In this document: piece by piece, positions 20,312 to 29,300 of the stretch
Layout: each line of letters begins with the position of its first letter
Numbering within the stretch: the stretch's first letter is position 1
Assembly (NCBI GenBank): GCA_026392465.1
Contig: JAPLCA010000008.1
Coordinates: forward strand, 296,194 to 330,559
Length of the DNA stretch: 34,366 nucleotides
Direction: 5' to 3'
Origin: Propionibacteriales bacterium
GTDB lineage: Bacteria > Actinomycetota > Actinomycetes > Propionibacteriales > Nocardioidaceae
Program-made: the position numbers and the translations under genes
Notes under the pieces: generated by a model
Database searches by the model: none
Told to the model about the DNA's origin: nothing
The model's input: the letters and a program-made list of their open reading frames with translations, nothing else

Positions 20312-23029
20312 GTGGGAGACACCTTCACCGCACCGACCGGACGTCGGACGCGCCGCCGCCTGACCCTGGGCGTCGTCGTCACCGCGTCCGCCGGTCTCGT
20401 CACGTTCGGCCTGATGCCGGCCCAGGCGGCGCCCCAGAAGGTGCTCCAGTCGGTCGCGGTGTCGGTCGACGACAGCGGTGCGATCACCAGGATCACGAGT
20501 GACACCGTGTCGCAGGAGGGCGACGCCGACCCGGAGAAGACCGAGCGGGAGCACGACCCCGCGAAGACCGGCTCGGAGCTGCCGCTGCGCGTGCTCACGT
20601 CCTACCGGCTCGGCAAAACGGTGGGCACGGACCTCCAGGACCTCGACGGCAAGACCGGTCGCGCCGAGATCCTCGTGACCGTCCAGAACACGACGGTGCG
20701 GCCGAAGGTGCTCTCCTACGACGCGAACGGCGTCGGCAAGGAGGCGCCCGCCCTGGTCGGCACCCCGCTGACGGTGATGGCCGCGGCGAGGCTCGACGAC
20801 GTCGACACCGCCTCCGTGGTCTCCGCCAGCGAGGACGGGGGCGCTGGCACCAACGGTGTCGTCAGCCGTGACGCGGACGGCGCGACGCAGGTCCAGTGGG
20901 CCACGATGCTCGCCCCGCCGCGGCTCGCCACGAGCGCCACGTTCCGTCTCGTCATCGACTCCGCGGACATCACCCCGCCCTCCTTCGACATCAGCGCGCA
21001 GCCCGGCCTGGTCACCGACACCTCCGTCGCACGCCTGGTCGACTCGGCGTTCTCGGAGTCGGCCGGCAGCCAGCGCGACCTCGAGACCCGGACGATCAGC
21101 GTGCTCACCGGGGTTGGCCAGTCGCTCGCCCAGGCCGGCGACGTGCTCGTCAAGGTCGAGCAGCTGCTCAGCGGGTCCGCGCGCCAGCTCGGCTCGAAGA
21201 CCCTCTCCGACCTCGACCGCAGCGCGGGCGACGTCGACTCCGCGCTCAGCGGTCTCGCCTCGGACATCGACGGTCTCGAGTCGCAGATGAGCGCCGCGCT
21301 GGACTCCTCCAGCGACAAGGCCGTGCAGCAGATGAGCGACTCCCTCGGCCAGGTGAAGACGCGCGTGCTCGGCGACCCCGAGAAGCTCGAGGAGCCGGTC
21401 ACGGTCCGACCGGGCACCGGCCAGGGAGCCACCTGCACCCTCGACGCGGCGCAGGTGCGTCCGAGCGCCACGGTGGTCGGTCAGCTGCGAGCCGTGCGCG
21501 CCCAGCTCGGCCAGCTGAAGGCCGAGTCGGGCGCCTGCCGCGACGCGGTCGTGGCCAGCCTCAAGGCCACGCTCGGCAGCACCACGGACGTCTGCCCGGC
21601 GACGCCGAACGCCCCGACGACCGCGCTCGGCGCGCTGAACTGCGCCTCCGGGCGACTCGGCCAGAGCGTCACCGCGGTGGCCAGCGCCAAGGCGTCCGTC
21701 ACGGGCTCGATCGACGCGCTAGCCGTCGGCACGCTCTCGGACCAGCTCGGCACGGTCCTCACCGACCTGCAGGGCGTCCGTGGTCTCGTCTCCGACATCC
21801 GCAGCGGCGCGCAGGGCTCGTCGATCGGCGATCTCGTCACTCGTCTGAGGGGCATCCTGACCTCCATCAGCACCAGCAGCCAGCTCTCGCAGAGCCTCGC
21901 CACGATCCACAGCACTGCCGCCGCGCAGGTGGCCGCGTTGTCGGACGGCGACGAGAGCGTGCAGGAGCAGGTCGAGGCGCTGCAGACCACCCTGTGCACC
22001 CTGCCGGACTCCCCGGAGCGCACGCAGGCGGCCGGTCTGCTGAGCGGCAAGGACTGCGCAGGCCTCCCGGCACCCACCGGCGACTTCCCCGAGCCGCTGG
22101 CCGAGCGTGTCGACGACCAGCTCGCCGCCTGGCAGCAGATCGCCGACCTGTCCTCCTCGACGGGCGTCCCGTCGATCGTCGAGTCGCTGCGCGACAGCAT
22201 CGGCCAGGTGCTGGACGCCACCCAGGGCGGTACGGGCAGCGTCGACGAGAAGGTCGACGGCACCCTCGCCTCCCTGGACGACCTGTTCGCCAGCGCCCCC
22301 GTGACGTGCGACGACGACGACCTGCCGCCGGCCAACGCGCTGCGCTGCACGGTCGAGACCCTGACCACCAGCCAGGGCCAGATCTCCCAGGACGTCGCCA
22401 CCGCCTTCGACGGCGTCGACGACGCCCTCGCCGACGCCAACCGACAGGTCGCCGACGGCTCGACCAAGGTCCAGGCCGGTGGCGACGCCGCCGCGAACGG
22501 GACCAGCTCGCTCTTCGGCGGCTTCGGCTCCTCGCTCGACGGGATCGGCCGGGCCCTCGCCGACCAGGGCAGGAAGCAGATCGAGCGCCAGCGCCAGCGG
22601 CTCGACGCCCAGGCCGCCGGCTTCGAGACGGCGCTCGACAGCACCATCGCGAAGTCGACGCAGGCCATCGAGGACCGCGTCTCGGCGTCGAATCGTGACC
22701 TGGCCGCCTCGGAGAAGGAGCTGGCGGCGGATTTTGCGGCCATCATCGCCTCGATCGGCTCCCCCGACCGCGCAGGTAGCGGCCTGCTCGTCTCGATCAA
22801 CATCGGTGCCCGCAACACCGGGGCGTCGAACCAGAAGGTCGCCTCCGCGGGCGGTGCTGTCGACGCGTTCAGCGGTGTCCGGGCTACGAGCCTCGACGCC
22901 CTGCTGCTCCAGCAGGAGCAGGTGGCGGCCTCGCTGCAGGCCGAGTCGGCGTTCCCCGCTTTCGACCTGAAGCTGCCGAGCGGCTCGTCGCACACCACCG
23001 TGTTCTCGTTCCACGTCGGCAAGGACTGA
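20312..23029 (+). CDS. Large exported helical/coiled-coil protein, first gene of a type VII-like locus
   Basis: A 905-residue protein with an N-terminal export signal: basic RRTRRR, hydrophobic LTLGVVVTASAGLVTFGLMP, then an AQA-AP cleavage site. About 200 residues of beta-rich sequence follow. The remainder is long helical, Ser/Ala/Gln/Asp-rich segments, with KQIERQRQRLDAQAAGFETA a likely coiled coil. Several Cys pairs (for example TCDDDDLPPANALRC) may be disulfides. The C-terminus ends in a beta-like segment (LPSGSSHTTVFSFHVGKD), with no second membrane helix. No family was recognised; the shape recalls the extracellular domain of EsaA/YueB-type secretion proteins, by analogy only. GTG 20312 places the signal peptide at the N-terminus. 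The lipoprotein gene follows after 2 nt. Confidence 0.82.
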   Translation: MGDTFTAPTGRRTRRRLTLGVVVTASAGLVTFGLMPAQAAPQKVLQSVAVSVDDSGAITRITSDTVSQEGDADPEKTEREHDPAKTGSELPLRVLTSYRLGKTVGTDLQDLDGKTGRAEILVTVQNTTVRPKVLSYDANGVGKEAPALVGTPLTVMAAARLDDVDTASVVSASEDGGAGTNGVVSRDADGATQVQWATMLAPPRLATSATFRLVIDSADITPPSFDISAQPGLVTDTSVARLVDSAFSESAGSQRDLETRTISVLTGVGQSLAQAGDVLVKVEQLLSGSARQLGSKTLSDLDRSAGDVDSALSGLASDIDGLESQMSAALDSSSDKAVQQMSDSLGQVKTRVLGDPEKLEEPVTVRPGTGQGATCTLDAAQVRPSATVVGQLRAVRAQLGQLKAESGACRDAVVASLKATLGSTTDVCPATPNAPTTALGALNCASGRLGQSVTAVASAKASVTGSIDALAVGTLSDQLGTVLTDLQGVRGLVSDIRSGAQGSSIGDLVTRLRGILTSISTSSQLSQSLATIHSTAAAQVAALSDGDESVQEQVEALQTTLCTLPDSPERTQAAGLLSGKDCAGLPAPTGDFPEPLAERVDDQLAAWQQIADLSSSTGVPSIVESLRDSIGQVLDATQGGTGSVDEKVDGTLASLDDLFASAPVTCDDDDLPPANALRCTVETLTTSQGQISQDVATAFDGVDDALADANRQVADGSTKVQAGGDAAANGTSSLFGGFGSSLDGIGRALADQGRKQIERQRQRLDAQAAGFETALDSTIAKSTQAIEDRVSASNRDLAASEKELAADFAAIIASIGSPDRAGSGLLVSINIGARNTGASNQKVASAGGAVDAFSGVRATSLDALLLQQEQVAASLQAESAFPAFDLKLPSGSSHTTVFSFHVGKD

Positions 23030-23031
23030 CC

Positions 23032-24294
23032 ATGAAGCGTGCCCTCGTCGCCGTCACCGCGTCCGCCGGTCTGCTCGCCCTCACGGGCTGCACGGGTGGG
23101 GCGCAGGCCGATCCTCGCGAGCCAGCGGCGGTCGCGCTGGCGGCCGACAAGGTCGACGCTCTGACGATCGGCCTCGTCGTCTCCTCGACATCGGACGCAG
23201 GCCAGGGCTCGGAGTGGCTGGAAGCGTCCGCGGGGGCCGAGGTGGCGGCCTACCGGTTCGGTCTGGCCGGTCGGAAGATCACGTTCTCCGTGGTCGACGA
23301 CCGGGGCTCGGCCGAGCGGGCCACACAGGGGGTGCAGAAGCTGGTCGACGAAGGCGTCTCCGGGATCGTCCTCGCGACGTCGGGCTCGCACGTCGAGGCC
23401 GCGCTCGACCTCGCCTCGGACGCGGACGTCCCGGTGGTCGCCCCGTACCTGCGTACCGGCGGCGTGCCGGAGGGTGTGCACGTCCTCGGTCCCAGCGAGG
23501 GGCAGGTCGACGAGCGCCTCACGCAGGCCCGGGAGTCCGACGGCGTCTCCGCGAGCGTCGTGCTCGTCGGCGACGGCTCCCCCGCCCCCGACCTCGAGGG
23601 TGCGCGCACGGTGCAGCTCGACGGTGACAACCTCAAGCAGGCCGTGCGGGGCATCGCGAAGGGCGTCGAGGACCGCACGGTCGACTCCGTCGTCGTCAGC
23701 GCGTCCACGACCACCCAGGCCCGGGCCGTCGCAGCGCTCCAGGGCGCGGCTCCGGACCTGCCGGTCTACCTGACCCCCGAGGCACTCAGTCCCCGGTTCG
23801 CCAACGCCGTCGTGCGTGGCGACGGCACCGTCGCAGGCCGGCTCGAGGCCGTGGGCGTCGACGCGTCCGACGCGTCGACGCTCGGCTCCGACGCCGCTGC
23901 CGACTCCGCCGCCGCCTACTTCTCCGCCCTGCGGCTGCTCGCGTCCGACCCTGATGCGACCTCGGTGGTCGACGGCACGCCGTTGCAGGAGGCGGCCGCC
24001 GACGCCGACCTGCCGAGCCACGACGCCGTCGTCGCCCTCGTGCGCGCGGCGTCGAAGGCAGGGTCGTCGAAGCCGGGCGACGTCGCCCAGGCTCTCGATG
24101 GCCTGAAGCTCGGCGCGAAGCAGGCGCTGGCGGGCCCGGCGCTCGACTTCTCCTCCACGTACGTCGTGCCCGGCCGCGGGGTCGCCGTGCTGCGGGCGAC
24201 GACGCAGGACCCGGGGGTGCGGCCCGAGCCGGCCGACGGCGACGACGCCCCGCGACTCTTCTGGTTCGGCGTCGGCGACGACGCGCAGGACTGA
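23032..24294 (+). CDS. Lipoprotein with periplasmic-binding-protein (type I) fold
   Basis: A 420-residue lipoprotein. The signal MKRALVAVTASAGLLALTGC has lipobox L-T-G-C with Cys20. The body (KVDALTIGLVVSSTSDAGQG, then VQKLVDEGVSGIVLATSGSH and DADVPVVAPYLRTGGVPEGV) matches the two-lobed branched-chain-amino-acid type substrate-binding fold. No ABC permease or ATPase is near, so it probably senses or presents a ligand rather than feeding a transporter. It is 2 nt from the exported protein gene and 11 nt from the kinase gene, so the three are co-transcribed. The signal segment shares VTASAGL with that of the preceding gene. Confidence 0.82.
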   Translation: MKRALVAVTASAGLLALTGCTGGAQADPREPAAVALAADKVDALTIGLVVSSTSDAGQGSEWLEASAGAEVAAYRFGLAGRKITFSVVDDRGSAERATQGVQKLVDEGVSGIVLATSGSHVEAALDLASDADVPVVAPYLRTGGVPEGVHVLGPSEGQVDERLTQARESDGVSASVVLVGDGSPAPDLEGARTVQLDGDNLKQAVRGIAKGVEDRTVDSVVVSASTTTQARAVAALQGAAPDLPVYLTPEALSPRFANAVVRGDGTVAGRLEAVGVDASDASTLGSDAAADSAAAYFSALRLLASDPDATSVVDGTPLQEAAADADLPSHDAVVALVRAASKAGSSKPGDVAQALDGLKLGAKQALAGPALDFSSTYVVPGRGVAVLRATTQDPGVRPEPADGDDAPRLFWFGVGDDAQD

Positions 24295-24305
24295 CGGGGC
24301 CGGAC

Positions 24306-26321
24306 GTGGACGTGGGGAGCCGTCGGGCGCTCGGCAGCCGCTACGAGCTCCAGGAGAGGCTCGGCTCGGGTGCGATGGGCGAGGTCTGGCTGACCCTCGA
24401 CCGCACGTCGGGCGACCACGTGGCCGCCAAGCTGCTGCGACGTGAGCTGACCGAGGATCCGGAGATCGTCGGCCGGTTCATCCAGGAGCGGTCGATCCTG
24501 CTGGGGCTGCGTCACGACAACGTGGTGCGCGTGCGCGACCTGGTGGTCGAGGGTGACGACCTCGCCATCGTCATGGACCTCGTCACGGGCTCCGACGTGC
24601 GTACGCTGCTCGACCGGTCCGGCACCTGCACGCCGCGCGAGGCCGTCGAGGTGGTCGCATCGGTGCTCGACGCGCTGGCTGCCGCGCACGCCGCTGGATG
24701 CCTGCACCGTGACGTCAAGCCCGACAACGTCCTGCTGGCCGAGGGGCCCGCGCCGATCGGCACGCGTGTCCGGCTGTCCGACTTCGGCATCGCGCGGCTC
24801 GCGCAGGACTCGACGGTGCAGGCCACCGGCCTGCTCGGCACCCCCGGGTACATGCCACCGGAGCTGTTCTCCGAAGGACGGTTCAGCGGGGCGTCCGACG
24901 TGTACGCCGCCGGTGTCATGCTCTACGAGCTGGTCGCAGGCCGCACGCCCTTCGCCGGCGCGGGCACCGCCCACACGGTCGGCTTCCGGCACGTGACGGC
25001 GGCGCCGCCCGTGCTCCCGGTCGCTCCCGAGCTCTGGCACGTCCTCGACGCGCTCCTCGCGAAGGATCCGACCGTCCGGCCCACCCCCGCCACGGCGGCG
25101 CGCATGCTGCGGGGCCTGCCCGACGCGGTCCTCGACGCCTCCCCGCTCTCCCCGCAGCCCGAGCCGACCGAGTGGGTCAGCGTGGCCGCAGCGGCCCCCG
25201 CCTCGGTCATCCAGCCGCGGGCCGACGACAGCATCGACGTCGGCGCCACCCACCTCAAGGGCCTCGCGCCGGTCGCGGCTCCCGTCGCGGCGCAGGGCGA
25301 GGTCAAGGCGCTGGCCGGCGGTGCCGATGCCGCGCTCGTCGACGGGGAGACCAACCTGGCGCGCCGCGACCGCGCGTTCGAGGCACCGGTGCTCGCGCCC
25401 GGCGCGCCCACCGTCGAGGTCGAGCGGCGACGGCGGATGTGGGTGTGGGTGGCAGTGGCCGCAGCGGTCGTCGTCCTGGCCGGCGGCGGCTACCTCGTCG
25501 TCACGAGCCTGACCGGTGGCAACGGAGGCGGCTCGGGGGCGCCCGTGACGTTCCAGGCCGATCCGGTGAGCTATCCGTCGGGTCTGGAGGTCGCCCGAGA
25601 GGCCACCTTCGACCCCGAGACGGGCAGCATCGACCTGGTGATGACCTTCGACTCCACGGGTGGCCCGCTGCGTGGCGACGTGCTGCAGGTGATGCCCGAG
25701 GTCGAGGGACAGGGCTGCCCCGAGGTGACCTGGGACGTCGAGACCACCCTCAATGTGACCCGGGCGACCGGCATCCGCTCCACCTGTCCCGGCCAGGTCG
25801 TCCCCGTGGCGGTCGAGTCGGGCGGCAGCCAGCGCGTGGAGGCCACCGTCGGCGCCGACCTCGGGTCCGATCCTGAGCAGGCCCTGGAGACGTGGCTCGG
25901 CTCGCAGGCCGACGCCACCGCGGCCGCCGTGGACGACCCGGACGTCGTGAAGTCGACGGCGTACGTGCTGCAGCGGCTGGCCGGCATCGAGGTCGTAGTG
26001 CCCAGCACCCTCACCTTCGCGGACAAGGTCGTGCCGGTGAAGCTGTTCCCGCGCTGGTCCAACGGGGAGCCCGACGACCAGAACGTCCTGTACGACTCCG
26101 ACAACCCCGGGCCGCGGACGCAGATGCTCGCCGCCGTCGCCGGTGACGAGGAGCTGCGCTTCAACCCCGGTCCGAGCTGCGACGGCGCCGTCTACGCCGG
26201 GCCCGGTGGGGCGATGGTCCTCGAGGGCCGAGCCGTGGACGGCTGCACCCTCACCACCTCGATCGGACGTTTCACCGACCTCGAGAGCAATGCGCTCACC
26301 GTGGTCGGCCCTCGGAGCTAG
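24306..26321 (+). CDS. Transmembrane serine/threonine protein kinase
   Basis: A 671-residue kinase of the bacterial PknB type. Glycine loop RLGSGAMGEV is at residues 18-27 with Lys42 in AAKLL. The catalytic HRDVKPDN starts at residue 134, and DFG is at 159-161. Activation and substrate loop: GTPGYMPPELF. A juxtamembrane Ala/Pro-rich linker spans about 280-375, and one membrane helix (MWVWVAVAAAVVVLAGGGYL) begins at 378. The outer 270 residues have no PASTA repeats; they form a unique ectodomain with a few cysteines. The next gene encodes an FHA-domain ATPase, and FHA domains bind phosphothreonine, so the ATPase is a likely target. GTG 24306 is the start. Confidence 0.92.
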   Translation: MDVGSRRALGSRYELQERLGSGAMGEVWLTLDRTSGDHVAAKLLRRELTEDPEIVGRFIQERSILLGLRHDNVVRVRDLVVEGDDLAIVMDLVTGSDVRTLLDRSGTCTPREAVEVVASVLDALAAAHAAGCLHRDVKPDNVLLAEGPAPIGTRVRLSDFGIARLAQDSTVQATGLLGTPGYMPPELFSEGRFSGASDVYAAGVMLYELVAGRTPFAGAGTAHTVGFRHVTAAPPVLPVAPELWHVLDALLAKDPTVRPTPATAARMLRGLPDAVLDASPLSPQPEPTEWVSVAAAAPASVIQPRADDSIDVGATHLKGLAPVAAPVAAQGEVKALAGGADAALVDGETNLARRDRAFEAPVLAPGAPTVEVERRRRMWVWVAVAAAVVVLAGGGYLVVTSLTGGNGGGSGAPVTFQADPVSYPSGLEVAREATFDPETGSIDLVMTFDSTGGPLRGDVLQVMPEVEGQGCPEVTWDVETTLNVTRATGIRSTCPGQVVPVAVESGGSQRVEATVGADLGSDPEQALETWLGSQADATAAAVDDPDVVKSTAYVLQRLAGIEVVVPSTLTFADKVVPVKLFPRWSNGEPDDQNVLYDSDNPGPRTQMLAAVAGDEELRFNPGPSCDGAVYAGPGGAMVLEGRAVDGCTLTTSIGRFTDLESNALTVVGPRS

Positions 26322-26347
26322 CGGCTCGGACACCAGGAGGCCCCCGG

Positions 26348-29300
26348 ATGCGGATCATCGTCACCACCTCGTCGTCGAGCGGCGACCGGGACGTGCTCGT
26401 CGACTGCGACGACGCGACGTCGGCGCGTGACCTGGAGCAGGCGCTCGGGCGGGAGATCGGCACCACGGCCGCCTGGAGCCTGGAGGCCGGCGACGCGCAC
26501 GAGGGCGACGTCGCGGTGGCGACGGCCGGGCTCGAGGGGCTCCACCACGGGGCGCGCATCGGCTTCGGGGTCCCTGTCGACGACGCGACGCAGACCGAGG
26601 GTCTTCAGCTGCACGTCGTGTCGGGCCTGCGCGCCGGCACCGTGTTCGTGCTCCCGGTGGGCACGCACGAGGTCGGTCGCGTGGGCGCGCTCTCGTGGGG
26701 CGACCAGTCGATGTCGCGGCGGCACTGCCGCGTGACCGTGACCAGCGAGTCCCTGACGGTCACCGACCTCGGCTCCACGAACGGCACGTTCCTCGAGGGG
26801 GAGCGGCTCGAGGCCGAGCAGGAGGCCGCCTGGCCGCTGGGTGCGCTGCTGGAGCTCGGCGACTCGGCCGTGGTGGTGCGCGAGGCGCGCCGTGACGAGA
26901 CGGTCGTGGAGAACGCGGACCCGGGCTGGCGGACCTTCCTGCGTCCGCCGCGCATCCAGCCGTACCACCTGACGCCGTCGGTGGAGGTGCCGCGCCCGCC
27001 GGGCAAGCAGCACAAGCGCAGCTTCCCGGTGATCGCCATGATCGCGCCCGTGGTCCTCGGCCTGATGATGTTCGCGGTGCTGCGGAACCCGATGTACCTG
27101 ATGTTCCTGCTGATGTCCCCGATGATGATGGCGGCGAACTACTTCTCGGAGCGTCGCGGCCAGGGCAAGACGCGGGCCGAGGAGCTCGCCGAGTACCACG
27201 AGAAGCTCGCAGCGGCGCAGGCGAAGCTGCTCGAGCACACCGAGGCGGAGCAGCAGCGGCTGCGCTCGGCGCTGCCCGACGCCGCGGAGACCTTCGTGAC
27301 GGCCACCCTGCCCGGCGCGCGCCTGTGGGAGCGCCGGCGTCAGGACGACGACTTCCTGGCGCTGCGTCTGGGCACCGCCGACCAGCCGACCACCATCCAG
27401 GTGACCGGCGAGGCGCCCGAGGAGGAGCTGAAGCTGCACGCCGTGCCGGTCGGCTTCTCGCTCGCGGAGTCCGGCGTCGTGGGCCTGGCCGGCCCGGACG
27501 AGGTCGTGGACGACGTGCTGCGCTGGTCGATGCTGCAGCTGGCGGCCTACCACGCCCCCCGCGACCTGACGATCTCGTTCCTGACGTCACGCGGCGGCGA
27601 GGAGTGGTCGTGGCTCGCGTGGCTGCCGCACCTGTCGGCGGGCGACCTCGACGCGTGCATCGCGATGGTCGGCAACGACGCCGAGACGCACAAGGCGCAG
27701 GTGGCGTGGCTGACGGCCACGATCAAGGAGCGCAAGGCACTCGCGAAGGACCACCGGGCCGGTGCTGCCAGCTTCCCGGCGCACGTGGTCGTGCTGCACG
27801 GCTACCGCGCGCTGCGGGCCCTGCCGGGGCTCGCAGCGGTGCTGGAGGACGGACCCGCGGTGGGCGTGTACGCGCTGTGCGTCGACGACCACCAGCGGTC
27901 GCTGCCGGAGCGCGCGAGCGCCACGCTCCAGGTCGACCCCGTCGACCGGACGCGCGCGGCGCTGCGCAGCAGCGGACGACCGTCGGTGCCCGACCTGCAG
28001 ACCGAGGGCGTGAGCCTGGCGGTCGTCGACCGCGCGGCACGGGCGTTGGCCAGCCTGCGCGACGTCGGCGAGGGCGAGGAGGGCGGCCAGGTGCCCGACT
28101 CCGCGCGTCTGCTCGACGTCCTCGGTATCGACCCGCCCACCCCGGACGCCGTCCGCTCGGGCTGGATCATCTCCCCGCGCAGCACGTCGATGACCCTCGG
28201 TCTCGGCGCTGACGGGCCGTTCGCGCTCGACCTGAGGTCCGACGGCCCGCACGGACTCGTCGCCGGCATGACCGGGTCGGGCAAGACGGAGCTCCTCCAG
28301 ACCATGATCGCCTCGCTCGCGGTCGCGAACCGGCCCGACCAGATCAACTTCGTGCTCGTCGACTACAAGGGCGACAGCGCGTTCAAGGACTGCGTGAAGC
28401 TGCCGCACACCGTCGGCAAGGTCAACGACCTCGACCCGCACCTCGTGGTCCGTGCCCTGCAGTCGCTCAAGGCGGAGCTGAAGTACCGCGAGCACTTCCT
28501 CGCCGAGGCCGGCACGAAGGACATCGAGGACTACCAGGACCTGCAGGCCAAGGAGCCGCACCGTCCGCCGCTGCCGCGCCTGCTGATCGTCATCGACGAG
28601 TTCGCCCAGCTGAGCAAGGACCTGCCCGACTTCGTCACCGGCCTGGTCGCGATCGCCCAGCTCGGACGTAGCCTCGGCATCCATCTGCTGCTGGCGACGC
28701 AGCGACCGTCCGGTGTCGTGTCGCCCGAGATCCGCGCCAACACCAACATGCGCATCGCGCTGCGCGTGGCCGACGCCGCTGACAGCTCGGACGTCCTCGA
28801 CGTGCCCGACGCGTCGCGGATCGCGAAGTCGACGCCCGGTCGCGCCTACGCCCGCCTCGGCGCGGGCACGATGAAGCTGTTCCAGTCCGGCCGCGTCGGT
28901 GGACGTCGCCCCGGTGCCGTCGCGACCGACGTGCCCCCGCCGTTCCTCGCGCCGGTGGGGTGGCGCAACCTCGGCTACCCGCCGCCGCGCCCGCCGCGGC
29001 GCAAGGAGGTCGAGGTCGAGGGGACGGACCTGTCCGAGCTGGTGACCGCCGTCGTGGAGGCGGCGCGCCTGGAGGAGGTGCCTGCGCAGCGCAGCCCCTG
29101 GTTGCCGTCGCTTCCGGAGTCCCTGCTGTGGTCCGAGGACGTCACCGACGAGGCGCGGCGCGGTAGCGTCCCGGCGCTGCCGTACGGCCGCCAGGACCTG
29201 CCGCACCGGCAGGAGCAGGTCGTGGCCGCGCTCGACCTGGTGCGCGACGACCACCTGCTCGTGGTGGGTTCCTCGGGCAGCGGTCGCTCGCAGCTGCTGC

